A stretch of DNA of 64,000 nt from assembly GCA_002238505.1 (NCBI GenBank), contig MPMM01000013.1, positions 27,654 through 91,653 of the forward strand, written 5' to 3'. Below are positions 23,197 through 32,734 of this stretch, in pieces; position 1 is the stretch's first letter; every line of letters begins with the position of its first letter. The notes below the pieces were generated by a model. The model was not told where the DNA came from. It was given only the letters and a program-made list of their open reading frames with translations, and ran no database searches. Made by a program: the position numbers and the translations under genes. The DNA comes from SAR202 cluster bacterium bin22. GTDB lineage: Bacteria; Chloroflexota; Dehalococcoidia; Lucifugimonadales; UBA3495.

Positions 23197-23585
23197 ACAG
23201 CAAACTGCACCTGGCGGTAGACTCTCATGGCATGCCGGTACGTTTGAGCCTGAGTGAGGGAACGGTAGCGGACTGCACCCAGGCGCATTCATTGATTGAT
23301 GATATCTCAGCCGAATATCTGCTGGCGGACCGAGGCTACGACACCGATGCCATCGTGGCTGAAGCCGAGGCTCGGGGAATACAGCCGGTAATACCACCGA
23401 GAAGTCACCGCAAGGAACCCCGGTATTACGACCAGGCTCTGTACAAACTACGTCATTTGGTGGAGAACGCATTTCTATACTTCAAACAATGGAGAGCAGT
23501 AGCTACCCGATATGCCAAAAACGAAGCCTCGTTCCTGGCGATCTGCCAAATCCGCGCCCTGGCATTCTGGAGCAGATTATTTTGA
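23100..23585 (+). CDS. IS5-family transposase, second frame
   Basis: Useful sequence begins at about 23187, just after the slippery run: RGLNSKLHLAVDSHGMPVRL, then LLADRGYDTDAIV (second catalytic Asp) and LYKLRHLVENAFLYFKQWRAV with the catalytic Glu in a YREK-like region. The stop lies in the right inverted repeat. Expressed with the first frame as a -1 fusion, it would give a complete DDE enzyme of about 260 residues. Confidence 0.8.
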   Translation: MADDRRQLHQGSSPWDWSPGRQPSHRTYKRGLNSKLHLAVDSHGMPVRLSLSEGTVADCTQAHSLIDDISAEYLLADRGYDTDAIVAEAEARGIQPVIPPRSHRKEPRYYDQALYKLRHLVENAFLYFKQWRAVATRYAKNEASFLAICQIRALAFWSRLF

Positions 23586-23729
23586 CGACACTCCCTAAGT
23601 CGCTGCCACCAGTCCACTTCGTTTAAGGAAACGGGATGGGCTTCCAGCCATGAGGAAAAAGGAAATAATTTGCACAAGGAATCGGAATCAAAAAGATTCA
23701 TTGTGAAAAGTCATAATTGAGGAGCAAGC

Positions 23730-24476
23730 ATGCCAGAGCAGAGAATAAACGGGTGGACCATCAGAGCCTCAAAAGCCCACGGGCACCAGGATGGATACCA
23801 CCTGCAAGGGGAATGCGTAACCTGGGACTGCTTTACCAGGCAGCACGAAAGGTTGAGAAACCCAAGCAAACCCGCCAGGACGGAAACTGAAGTTGCCGTG
23901 ATCTATTTCAGGGAAATGGGGCAAATGCCTCACTTGCAGGACCTAGGCCTCCTGATCACAGGCCACTGCCAGGGCAGGCCCGACCAGATGAGGTTCATCC
24001 TGCCGCCGGTAGACCAGCCCCCCACCCCCCACGCAAACATCAGGACGCTGACCCAGGCAGTTCCCATCCACACCGCCCTCTACACTAGCGCGGGCCAGCG
24101 GGGAGGCGTAATCTTCCCCCTGGAATTCTGGGATCTCCAGCTCGACGAGAACCGGGCAAATGCCCAGACCATTGACATCCTCATAACCGTCGTACACGAA
24201 TCCTTCGCGAGCTACGCCAAAAAGCTGGCGGTGCAGAAAGGAGTAACCACCATCTACGACCCGGGCCTGGACCAAATGGACGAAATGCTAAAAACGCACC
24301 CCTCGGTCGACCACCAGCCGGGCGTTTTCACCCTGGCCGTTACCGCAGCCGGACAACCCGCAGCCATGACCTGCGTAACGGAAGAGCAGGCCAGGGCCAA
24401 GAGCATCAGGGCGTTCACCGAACTCTACCGCCCGGCGGACCTGGTGAAAAGCGCCAGCCTCCAGACGCCCCGCTGA
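23730..24476 (+). CDS. Unrecognised 248-residue protein
   Basis: ATG 23730 (GAGGAGCAAGC upstream). Soluble alpha/beta protein with FREMGQMPHLQDLGLLITGH and a C-terminal half containing LDENRANAQTIDILITVVHE. No known motif. It sits just right of the IS5 element, which therefore did not interrupt it. Codon use is intermediate between the GC-rich plasmid genes and the lower-GC island that follows. Confidence 0.55.
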   Translation: MPEQRINGWTIRASKAHGHQDGYHLQGECVTWDCFTRQHERLRNPSKPARTETEVAVIYFREMGQMPHLQDLGLLITGHCQGRPDQMRFILPPVDQPPTPHANIRTLTQAVPIHTALYTSAGQRGGVIFPLEFWDLQLDENRANAQTIDILITVVHESFASYAKKLAVQKGVTTIYDPGLDQMDEMLKTHPSVDHQPGVFTLAVTAAGQPAAMTCVTEEQARAKSIRAFTELYRPADLVKSASLQTPR

Positions 24477-24577
24477 TTTCCCGGCACTCAATACCATGAA
24501 GAACCTGCCCAAATCTCAGGAGTAGACAGAGCCTTCGTACCGAATATCGACCCACGTATCAGGGAGAAATAAGAGCC

Positions 24578-24700
24578 ATGACAGACTCAGGAAAGCAACG
24601 GTCAATCGCGGAACTGGAACTCTTCCTGACAAGGGACCAGACAGCCCTGTGCAAATTCATGGCAAGCCATGCCAAGTCCTCCCTCACAGAGGAAAACTAA
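24578..24700 (+). CDS. Possible 40-residue protein
   Basis: ATG 24578 (AGGGAGAAATAAGAGCC upstream) opens a 41-codon frame, MTDSGKQRSIAELELFLTRD..., a probable amphipathic helix. A good Shine-Dalgarno supports translation. Too short for a family assignment. Confidence 0.4.
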   Translation: MTDSGKQRSIAELELFLTRDQTALCKFMASHAKSSLTEEN

Positions 24701-24817
24701 CCCTTTCCCGACTGGAAAGAAGGCCGGCTTTGGCGAAAAGCGAACCATCCTCCCAGACCGCTAGCTCTTGAGGAAACCAAAACACAGCCAAGCTATCTCA
24801 AACGAAGGAGGCCCGAC

Positions 24818-25354
24818 TTGTCAATAAGAGACCTGCAGCAAGCCGTCAGAGCAGCACAAAGGACCATCCAGGCATGGGAGAAAAGCAACACCGACCCACT
24901 AGAAGAAAGAACCCGAAGTGAGCTTATCGACCCCGTGCTGAAAGCGCTCGGGTGGCCTGTCAATTACGGGCAGCGGAGCCGGAGAAACCGCAAACCCTGC
25001 ATTACCGAGTACTATCCTTATGAGGACTTCGCCTACAGAGTGGATTACGCGATGTTCGATAATCACGGCAAAGAAGTTATCATCATCGAGGCAAAACATT
25101 TCCTGGAACACACCAAAGACCACTACCTCCAGCTCGCTGACTACTGTGACGATGCCCGCAACATGAAAGCCGTTCTCACCAATGGCGAGTACTGGAACGT
25201 CGTAGTCTTCGACCAACGAGGTATAGTCCACGAAGAAAACCCCATCAGCATCATGTGGGACAACAGCGGGGAAACTGTCGACCACCTCTACCGTCTCCTC
25301 TCCAGGGAGCACAATCGAGTAAATCCCAATAGCAGCGTCACCTGGAAGAGATAG
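24818..25354 (+). CDS. Restriction-type PD-(D/E)XK nuclease domain protein (HsdR-N-like)
   Basis: A TTG start follows AACGAAGGAGGCCCGAC. The 178-residue protein has LEERTRSELIDPVLKALGW, the hallmark start of type I/IIG restriction N-terminal domains, and a PD-(D/E)XK core FAYRVDYAMFDNHGKEVIII then EAKHFLEHTKDHYLQLADY (Asp ... Glu-x-Lys). It resembles the N-terminal nuclease domain of HsdR or Eco57I-like enzymes but stands alone. A DNA methyltransferase lacking its own N-terminus lies 2.5 kb downstream beyond an IS630 element, so the two may be parts of one broken restriction-modification system. This is an inference. Confidence 0.7.
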   Translation: MSIRDLQQAVRAAQRTIQAWEKSNTDPLEERTRSELIDPVLKALGWPVNYGQRSRRNRKPCITEYYPYEDFAYRVDYAMFDNHGKEVIIIEAKHFLEHTKDHYLQLADYCDDARNMKAVLTNGEYWNVVVFDQRGIVHEENPISIMWDNSGETVDHLYRLLSREHNRVNPNSSVTWKR

Positions 25355-25551
25355 CCCACTCCTCCCTGAGGGTATCCGCCCTTGAAGACACCGACAAATT
25401 CGTAAATCGGTCCCAAGTAGAGTTAGAATCCGTGCTTGCTGCGCCAGCCTCCAATTCCGGAGGTCTACTTTCCAGGAAAACCAAGAAGCACCAACCTCAT
25501 CATGCGAAACGGGCACCTCGCGAACATTGAAAACGGAGCAACGGAGAACCG

Positions 25552-25800
25552 ATGCCAGCTAAGTGCGGGAGACCCGCATACCTGACCACCGGCCAGAAAA
25601 AACTGCTGGTGCTGCTGCCGTTCAAGCTGAAGATTCAAAGCTTGTGCCTGTCCGCCCGCAATAGAAGCGACCCCTCCAACAGGGCCGTCGTAATCACCGT
25701 GACGGTCCTCGCTCCCTCCGCTAATAACACGACCCTGGCCCTCCATCCGGGGGGTCTTCAACCCGCCCTGGACGGACATGGATGGGAACCCGAACAGTAA
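25552..25800 (+). CDS. Doubtful small ORF
   Basis: An 82-codon frame (MPAKCGRPAYLTTGQKKLLV...) in the lower-GC island. A weak ribosome site (ACGGAGAACCG) precedes it. No motif. It may be decayed sequence; the surrounding 600 bases hold no other convincing gene. Confidence 0.25.
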   Translation: MPAKCGRPAYLTTGQKKLLVLLPFKLKIQSLCLSARNRSDPSNRAVVITVTVLAPSANNTTLALHPGGLQPALDGHGWEPEQ

Positions 25801-25970
25801 CTAGCCGACTGCTCGCCAAAATGCTGGGAGACCAGGCTCCCACCCAGCCAGGATAGCGCACCGGACGGGACTGCATTCCCTTTATCAAAAAGGCAATACT
25901 GGCCAAGCCCAACAAAGCAGGTAGCAACACCCAGGAAGAATCAATGACTTGGAGGTGATGGATTGCCCAG

Positions 25971-26306
25971 ATGGTCAACCAAAAGAATGAAGACATATTC
26001 CGCCGTGCCGGTGGACGTTGTTCTATATGTAGTCAACCACAAACCCTGAGCGGATACAGCAAAAGATGGAACGAGGAATTAAGTCCGTCGGAAAACCCAA
26101 CAGAACAGATAACAAGAAAGGACGTCAGGATGCAAGTCATTACTCATTACGTCAGACCAGACAACAGTGAGGCACACCATAAAATGCTACCGGTTTGCGG
26201 ACAATCTGAAAACGAAGACAAGGTTACTATCGTACCGGAATTCGTCAACTGCAAACCCTGCAGGAATACAAATGAATTCAAGACAGACAGATTTGAGGAC
26301 GATTAA
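25971..26306 (+). CDS. Possible HNH-like zinc protein
   Basis: ATG 25971, preceded by GGAGGTGATGGATTGCCCAG. The 111-residue product has RCSICSQPQTL, then MQVITHYVRPDNSEAHHK, MLPVCG and FVNCKPCRNTNEFK. The Cys pairs with a His/Asn-rich middle are arranged like a degenerate HNH endonuclease, but the canonical HNH residues are not all identifiable. An accessory nuclease of the restriction island is possible. Confidence 0.4.
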   Translation: MVNQKNEDIFRRAGGRCSICSQPQTLSGYSKRWNEELSPSENPTEQITRKDVRMQVITHYVRPDNSEAHHKMLPVCGQSENEDKVTIVPEFVNCKPCRNTNEFKTDRFEDD

Positions 26307-26587
26307 TATTAGAAGATCAATGCGTCATATCCAACCCGGCAAGAACGCCAACCGGTGCAAATCGACGGCGACACACCCCAACTAGCCGAGCAGCCCGGAC
26401 GATTCAACACCACTAGGGGAGGCTGAAGTGCATGCGAGATGCTCCCAAAACCGGCCGGAGGGCCGGAGGGTACGCGACAGCAACCTGCCCCCAAACGGAC
26501 CCGTAAACTGCCCAACCAGTCCCAAATTCACACCATCGGAAAAGACGATCTGATGACACCAGACAATTGAGAACGCGGGAATACCTA

Positions 26588-27804
26588 GTACCTTGTCAAG
26601 CTTGGTTTGAGTGTTTAAAGGGTGATTGACTGGTAGTGCTAATCTGTTGATAGAACGTGTTGTTGTGAGGTGATGGTGTGGTCAGGGAGAAATTTGCGGT
26701 TCGGCTGACGCCGGAGCAGCGCGACCAACTGGAGCACATGGTCCGGGCTGGGAAGAGTTCCGCCCGGGTTACCACTCGGGCCCGCATTTTGCTCAAGATC
26801 GACGAGGGCTGGTCGGCGCCCCGGGTGGCCCAGGCCTGGACGTATCTGAAGGCACGGTGTTCCGGCTCAAGCGGCGTTTCGCCGAAGATGGGTTGGAGGG
26901 GACGCTGAAGGACCGGGTCCAGGCCCACCGGTACCGGAAGCTAGACCACCTGGAGGAGGCCCACCTGATCGCCCTGGCCTGCAGTCCGGCGCCTGAGGGC
27001 CACGACCACTGGACCCTGCGGCTGCTGGCGGACCGGATGGTGGAGCTGGGAGTGGTGGAGTCGCTAGCGCCGGAGACGGTGCGGTTGCGGTTGAAAAAAA
27101 CGCGCTCAAGCCGTGGCAGAAGAAGGAGTGGTGCATCCCCAAAGTGAGCGCCGACTTTGTGGCCCACATGGAGGATGTCCTGGATCTGTATGCCGAGCCC
27201 CATGATCCCCAGCGGCCGGTAGTCTGTTTTGACGAGACCTCCACCCAGTTGCTGGCCGACACCAGGGAACCGATTCCGGCCAAGCCTGGCAGGCCCAGGC
27301 AGGAGGACTACGAATACCGGCGAGAGGGCACCCGCAATCTGTTCCTGGCCTGTGAGCCCAGGGCGGGCTGGCGCCACGTGGCGGTAACGGAGCGGCGCAC
27401 CAAAGAGGACTTTGCCCGCCAGATGCAGTGGCTGGTGGATGAGGCCTACCCCGACGTCCCCGTGGTCCGCCTGGTTCTGGACAATTTGAACACCCACAGA
27501 ATGGCGTCGCTGTATGAAACCTTTCCCGCTGCGGAGGCCCGGCGCATCGCCACACGGCTGGAATTTCACTACACCCCCAAGCATGGCAGTTGGTTGAATA
27601 TGGCGGAGATCGAATTCAGCGTCTTCTCGCGCAGTTGCCTCAGGAAGCGTCTTGCCGACGAGGAATCCCTCTGCCGAGAGGTCCAGGCTCTGGAGCTGGA
27701 ACGGAATCAGGCTCAAGCCGGCATCAACTGGCAGTTCACTGCCCAAGACGCAAGGGGTAAACTACGTCGCCTTTACCCCTGTCAATCCTGATTGGTTCTG
27801 GTAC
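26588..27804 (+). mobile_element. IS630-family insertion sequence, about 1.2 kb
   Basis: Encodes an IS630-type DDE transposase and is bounded by TA (26586-26587 and 27805-27806), the usual target duplication. The ends share CTAGTACC / GGTACTAG, with weaker inverted similarity beyond (CTTGTCAAG versus AGAACCAAT). The right boundary falls immediately before the first surviving codons of the methyltransferase. Exact termini are inferred from the TA dinucleotides. Confidence 0.7.
26678..27791 (+). pseudogene. IS630-family transposase, frame-interrupted
   Basis: Frame 1 (from GTG 26678): LTPEQRDQLEHMVRAGKSS and RARILLKIDEGWSAPRVAQA, an HTH. At about 26837 one base appears missing and sequence continues in a second frame (GTVFRLKRRFAEDGLEGTL, then LALACSPAP-like helices). 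A further shift at the A7 run (about 27096) leads to the third frame with VCFDETSTQLLADT, VVRLVLDNLNTHR and HGSWLNMAEIEFSV, the DDE triad. The A7 shift could be programmed -1 frameshifting; the first one is more likely inactivating. No other copy is in the window. Confidence 0.75.
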
Positions 27805-27806
27805 TA

Positions 27807-30215
27807 GTAGCAAAACTAGTAGCGGCACTCTCTCTTCCAAACGCCGCGACCAATGTAGCGGACCCTGCAGTAGAACTTAAAGAGCGTCTCAAAAACTTAG
27901 AAGACGGCAGCTTATTCCAAGACGCAGGAATAGTAAACATACTCGCAGGCGATTTCTTCGCTTGGTATTTGGACGACGTTTATTGGGACGATCTAAAGCA
28001 GCCTATCGAAGCCACACTAACCACACTTCAACACGTCAACTTCGACATCGAGCGAAAAGAACTGTCATCAGTGAGAGACCTTTTCAAGGGAATGTACGAG
28101 ACATTCATGCCGAGAGCCCTCCGCCACGCCATGGGAGAGTTTTACACACCCGACTGGCTAGCAGCCCATGCCCTAGACAAGATCGGATGGAACCCCAATA
28201 ACCAGCTACTGGATCCAACCTGCGGTACTGGAACCTTTCTCCTAGAGGCGATTAAAAGGCGCCTGATGTCACAAGAATACGACAAGGAACGGAAACCCGA
28301 CACCAGAAAACTCCTTGAAGGCATATACGGAATGGACCTCAATCCGCTAGCGGTCCTCGCCGCCCGAGCATCCATCGTAGTCTTCTTATCGCCGTACATA
28401 ACTCCTGAAAACCCTGTCACCATCCCAGTATGGATGGCCGACGCCATCAATTCCTCCACGAGAACAGGTGAAAACTTCGAGCACCAGTTACTAACCGAAA
28501 AGGGACTGAAGACTTTTAAAGTACCGTCCTCTCTAGTCAACAGTGTGGAATTCCACCGCATATTTCTCTCAATCATGGAATTAATAAACACAAACATGGA
28601 CCACGGAGAAATTGAACATACCATACGGGGAGAATTCAACCTGGAATACTTGGATTTGAAAGAAAGCCAGGCATTCGCCGAAACCATCAAGAACCTTGTA
28701 GAACTCCACGCTGAGAGCTGGGATGGCATCTGGTGTCCAATCCTAGCAGACCGCTTTACCGCGGGTGCTATCCCAAAGGTATCCCATATCGCAGGAAATC
28801 CACCGTGGGTAAAGTGGAGCCACCTCCCGCCAGAATATGCCAACTTCATAAAAGAAAAATGCCGACGCAGCGGAGTCTTCAGTCAAGACACCTGGTTTGG
28901 AGGAATAGAATCTGATATATCAACGGTAATAACATTCGAAGCCATGAGGAAATGGCTTGAACCAGAAGGAAAACTCGCTTTCTATATTACCGGAACCATA
29001 TTCTCTAATGAATCCAGTCAGGGATTCAGAAAAATGCAATACTACCAAGGACAGAGAGCGTCCATACAAGAAGTAGAAGACTTCAAAGCCATTTCGCCTT
29101 TTGAAGGCGTCTCAAACCACCCGACTTTAATCACAATACACAACGGAAGCCCGACGATTTATCCAGTCGGCTATCGCATCTGGAATCTCAAAGACAAAAA
29201 AAGGAGAGCGAAAAAGAAAACTTTTAACTCTTGGGAAGAATTCGAGAAGGCAGCCACCCCAACAAACCTACTCGCCCGACCCGTCTACGGTAGTGACGAA
29301 GGGCCTTGGCTGAAAGGAACAGCTTCCCAGCACGAACAATGGCCCCTAATTTTCAAGACCGACGAAGAACCTAATTATCTAGCCCGCAAAGGGGTCTGCA
29401 CAGACAGAAACGGTATATTCTTTGTCAAAGTATCCGACCACCGTTCACCAGGATACTGCTCAATCAGCAACAACCCATCTCTGGGAAGAAAACCAGACAT
29501 TCAAGCAATGAGACGTGCAACTGTAGAGACAGACCACGTGTTCCCGTTAATCCGGGGAAAAGGAGTCAGCGCATTCCAAGCTACAGCGGACCCAGATTAT
29601 TTCATTCTGCTGCCTCAGAAAACAATGCACGGAAACCCGGAGCTCCCGAGAGAAGCACGCAACACTTACCGGTACCTCACTAGGTTTAAGACAATCCTGG
29701 AAGGCAGATCAAGCTACCGTAGGTATCAAAAAGGCCAGCCTTTTTGGTCAATTTGGAACGTAGGTCCATATACCTTTGCACCCTACAAAGTGGTATGGAA
29801 GGAGATGTCAGGAAACCGCTTCCAAGCCGCATATATCAGCAACCTCAAGGACAACATATTGGGAAATAAATTACTTATTCCCGACCACAAAGTCTACTTC
29901 GTTCCAGCATGGAACGAGGACGAAGCCGCATATCTTACCGGAATGCTGAACGCTCCTTCCGTAGCGCAGGCAGTATCAGCTTACAGCCCAAACCTGAGCC
30001 TAGGGGTCAACGTAGTAGAACACTTAGCTATACCCACATACAACCAGGCAGACATCAACCACCGGCTGATAGCAGGGCTATCTAAGCACATCACAGAACG
30101 AGGTAAGGGACCCTACCCAGGAAACCTAGAATACCTGGACCACCTAGCACACAAGAATTTCAGAAATGCCAAAACAGACCAGTCCAAACTGAAGCGAAGA
30201 ACATCAACAGACTAA
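27807..30215 (+). pseudogene. Eco57I/type IIG-like adenine DNA methyltransferase, 5'-truncated
   Basis: About 800 codons remain in one open frame. Near residue 130 is SAM motif I, LLDPTCGTGTFLLEAI, followed by YGMDLNPLAVLAARAS, and the catalytic motif IV HIAGNPPWVKW (NPPW, N6-adenine type). The C-terminal half resembles a TaqI-like specificity region. A full type IIG enzyme has an N-terminal nuclease and connector before this point; here the IS630 element supplies the upstream bases, and the only start (TTG 27792) lies inside the IS. The missing N-terminus may have been lost in a rearrangement. Lower GC and A/T-ending codons mark it as acquired. It could still make a methyltransferase from an internal start. 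Confidence 0.75.
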
Positions 30216-30216
30216 A

Positions 30217-30980
30217 CTACATAAAACCCCGACACCGCCTTAACTGTTGCAAACTGCACCGAGGCCCTGTCACCATACCTGAGAAAATTCCGCTACTCGG
30301 TACCCGACTCCGACCCGGCTTGAATCCGTCGCCAAGTTGTCGAAACCCGTTAGCTTCATCGGTCAACTGTGGTGACGAATTGCGTTTATCGCAGGAGCCT
30401 GAAAATTCGGCCACATCCGGCCGACGGTCCGGCCTACTTTTCTGCCGAGGGCGGCTACCCGGTGGCTAAGCTTATTGTCGGGTCCGCAGATTGTACCCAG
30501 ACGTTCTCCCGCCTCCGGCCATTAGTCCGTTGACTTATACGCTTCCGCTTTGGAATTCAGCTGTAGCTGTAGCTGTGGTTGGCGTATATGGTCAGGCTTT
30601 CCCACGGCCACGTCAATGTTTTCAATCTGTGGTCTCTCCATGGGGCACCGGCCACCAAGGGCATTGGCAGGGTGGCCCCACCGGATCTTGCTGGCCCGGA
30701 TGGAGGTCTTCACCTGAGCCTCAGCTTTCCCTGTTCTTCCAGTAATCCCGTCCGAGCGATGGCACCACACCTGGGCTGGTGAGGGTATATTGGTTGTGCC
30801 TTACCAGGCATATGAGGCCGGACAGTGGGAGGGATCTCCGTTCCCTGCTCAATCTGGCCTGCCTGCAGGACCTGCAGAACTGAATTCGCGCCACGGCCAC
30901 AGTATGGGACCCCGCCAGGGGGAGCCGAGGGCTCAGAAACATCTTTGATTTCGCCGCGGAGGATTGCCGTGGCATCCGGC
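30217..30980. other. 764 bases with no convincing intact gene
   Basis: No complete gene is evident on either strand. On the minus strand two overlapping frames (31027-30710 and 30770-30522) read like parts of one product, with ATAILRGEIKDVSEPSAP and then GHPANALGGRCPMERPQIEN, suggesting a frameshifted relic. Codon use differs from the GC-rich plasmid genes. I cannot name the family. Confidence 0.35.
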
Positions 30981-31490
30981 ATGAGAATCCCGTCCATGTC
31001 CCCCGACAACCGGCCTGACGCGCTCACCCGTGGCTGTCTGCTGCTGGCAGCCGCGCTGCCGTGGTACGCGGTGGCCTCCGGCGTCTACGGCCTCTATTTC
31101 TACGTTCTCCTACTGGTTCCCATGGCCGGTGGAATACTGGAGGGATCTGCCCAGGAGATGGTGACCGGCGTCCTGTTTGGCTTTACGGTGGCAGCGGCCC
31201 TGCCACTGGCCCTGCTGCTGTTGCTGACGATGCCGGCCGGGTTGCTCTGGGCAGTGTTCCGTCGCCCGCTCCGCGGGCTGCCTGGGAGAGTGGTCAGGGG
31301 CGGATGCGTCGCCTCTATGGCGTTTGCGGCAACCTACGCTGCCCTCATATTTGTAAGCAATGTAATTGACCTGAGCCAGGATGGGGCTGTCTTCCAGTGG
31401 TGGGCGGACTGGGTCCACGTGGTGGCGCTGCTTGTTGGCCTGGCCGCCACATGGCGGGCCTGGCGGTGGCTGCGCCGCCCAGTCCCGTGA
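30981..31490 (+). CDS. Multi-pass membrane protein
   Basis: Start ATG 30981 chosen within a longer open frame. The 169-residue product has about four hydrophobic segments: LLLAAALPWYAVASGVYG, YVLLLVPMAGGI, VLFGFTVAAALPLALLLLLT and, after a basic loop (VFRRPLRGLPGRVV), further segments ending in WADWVHVVALLVGLAATW. It ends RAWRWLRRPVP. No family recognised. It lies between the restriction remnant and the type I-E array. Confidence 0.5.
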   Translation: MRIPSMSPDNRPDALTRGCLLLAAALPWYAVASGVYGLYFYVLLLVPMAGGILEGSAQEMVTGVLFGFTVAAALPLALLLLLTMPAGLLWAVFRRPLRGLPGRVVRGGCVASMAFAATYAALIFVSNVIDLSQDGAVFQWWADWVHVVALLVGLAATWRAWRWLRRPVP

Positions 31491-31590
31491 TCGTCGACTG
31501 GATGGGAGCACGTCCCCTGCCCCACGCAACAAGCCCCCGGCAGCATGCAGCCGGGGACCCATTGACCGGTCTATCCGGTAATCGTTTCCT

Positions 31591-31707
31591 CACCAGACTA
31601 TCTGATTCCAGCAGTTGCCGTTCACGAAGGTCAGATGACGGACCTTGCCGCCCAGGATGGCCTGGGCGGTGGCCTTGCGTGGGCAGGGCAGGCAGCAAGA
31701 TGCCATT
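31591..31707 (-). other. Short minus-strand coding-like remnant
   Basis: Read on the minus strand the bases give MASCCLPCPRKATAQ then GKVRHLTFVNGNCWNQIVW and stop. This protein-like stretch has two Cys pairs at its start but no recognisable family. It sits at the leader-distal edge of the second array and may be an eroded gene end. Confidence 0.25.
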
Positions 31708-31726
31708 GCTTCAAACACCCAGGGCA

Positions 31727-32424
31727 GGTCTATCCCCGCGTTGGCGGGGCAGCCTCTTTTGGTCATGGCACGGAGGCCCTGTTCGACGGTCTATCCCCGC
31801 GTTGGCGGGGCAGCCAAGGGGACAATACGCAGACAGAGCCCCGGAAAGGGTCTATCCCCGCGTTGGCGGGGCAGCCTCGCCAGATGAGGCCCGTTTCGGC
31901 TCTGCAGTTGGTCTATCCCCGCGTTGGCGGGGCAGCCGATCATGTTTCCGTAGGTCCTCTTGACCATGGAGGTCTATCCCCGCGTTGGCGGGGCAGCCCC
32001 CCCCTGCTTTTAAGATCACGCCCATGCGAAGGTCTATCCCCGCGTTGGCGGGGCAGCCACAGGCCCAGGTAATCGCGCCTGGCGGCGATGAGGTCTATCC
32101 CCGCGTTGGCGGGGCAGCCAGTCTACGTGGCGCCCAACAAGATTCCGGAAAAGGTCTATCCCCGCGTTGGCGGGGCAGCCGTCAATTTCGGAACCCCTAG
32201 AGAATCCCCGATCGGTCTATCCCCGCGTTGGCGGGGCAGCCGATGTCGATCAGCTCCGTCCTGATGTGGCGGGGGGTCTATCCCCGCGTTGGCGGGGCAG
32301 CCTTGTCGATCATGTGGGAGTAACCGGCGACTACGGGTCTATCCCCGCGTTGGCGGGGCAGCCTCTTATTCTGTGGAACTCGGAGTACCTATAACAGGTC
32401 TATCCCCGCGTTGGCGGGGCAGCC
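31727..32424 (-). CRISPR. Type I-E CRISPR array, 12 repeats and 11 spacers
   Basis: Twelve identical 28-bp repeats (plus strand begins GGTCTATCCCCGCG, ends GCGGGGCAGCC) start at 31727, 31788, 31849, 31910, 31971, 32031, 32092, 32153, 32214, 32275, 32336 and 32397. The period is 61 bp except one of 60, giving 32-33-bp spacers. The reverse complement (GGCTGCCCCGCC ... GCGGGGATAGACC) matches the type I-E consensus and its terminal GGATAnACC. So the array is transcribed on the minus strand from a leader at the right, next to cas2/cas1 relics. All repeats look intact; no spacer match inside this window was noticed by eye. Confidence 0.95.
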
Positions 32425-32478
32425 CCTATTTGACCAATGTTTCCAGCCTGCTTTTATTATATTATCCCCCTTCTTACC
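32425..32478 (-). promoter_or_regulatory. AT-rich CRISPR leader
   Basis: The 54 bases between the last repeat and the cas2 stop are AT-rich (TTTTATTATATTATCC in plus orientation) in a GC-rich region, as expected for a leader driving crRNA transcription to the left and marking the spacer-insertion end. Confidence 0.6.
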
Positions 32479-32706
32479 TCACTCATACTCTACCAGATAG
32501 ACACCGTCTCCATCTACGATGTCCTTCGGCGCCTCCCCCAGCTTACGGATGCTCTGGTCACTGACTGCCGCCGAGTCCCGGTACGTCATTGCTATGGAAC
32601 ACTGGCCAAATTGGAAGTACCAGCCCGTCAGCACATCCCATATCCACTCCCTGATCCCAGCTGTAATGTCTGGTGATGTGTACACCCCCAGAACAATCTC
32701 CAGCAT
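32479..32706 (-). pseudogene. cas2: cas2 (type I-E), N-terminally truncated
   Basis: Minus-strand frame MLEIVLGVYTSPDITAGIRE then WIWDVLTGWYFQFGQCSIAM and VDGDGVYLVEYE. These are the I-E Cas2 landmarks: LLE..GV(Y/F), IRE.IW, and VD.DG..LV near the end. A normal I-E Cas2 has about 20 more residues before this (first beta-strand and LRGR helix); here that part is missing and the reading frame runs instead from damaged cas1 sequence. Cas2 dimerisation needs strand 1, so function is unlikely. It abuts the leader, exactly as in complete I-E loci. Confidence 0.8.
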
Positions 32707-32734
32707 GGTCGATGCGAGGCCCCCCGATCCCTGC

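Larger units (their letters stand above)
22753..23595 (+). mobile_element. IS5-family (IS427-like) insertion sequence, about 843 bp
   Basis: Left inverted repeat GGCAGTGTCGTCAAAAT (22753-22769) matches the right one (23579-23595, reverse complement GGGAGTGTCGTCAAAAT) at 16 of 17 bases. The element is flanked by a TA dinucleotide on each side (22751-22752 and 23596-23597), consistent with a short target duplication. It holds two overlapping frames joined by a probable -1 frameshift. Its size and layout are those of the IS427 subgroup. Confidence 0.85.

Noticed and set aside
27792..30215. Methyltransferase as a complete gene from TTG 27792
   Set aside because: The first codons lie in the IS630 right end; the N-terminal domain typical of the family is missing.
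30491..30782. Plus-strand small frames near 30.5 kb
   Set aside because: No motif, no ribosome site; the minus strand looks more protein-like, but itself is frameshifted.
31720..32430. Open frames across the second array as genes
   Set aside because: They translate the repeats themselves (YPRVGGAA, LSPRWRGS and similar) and have no start context or codon bias.
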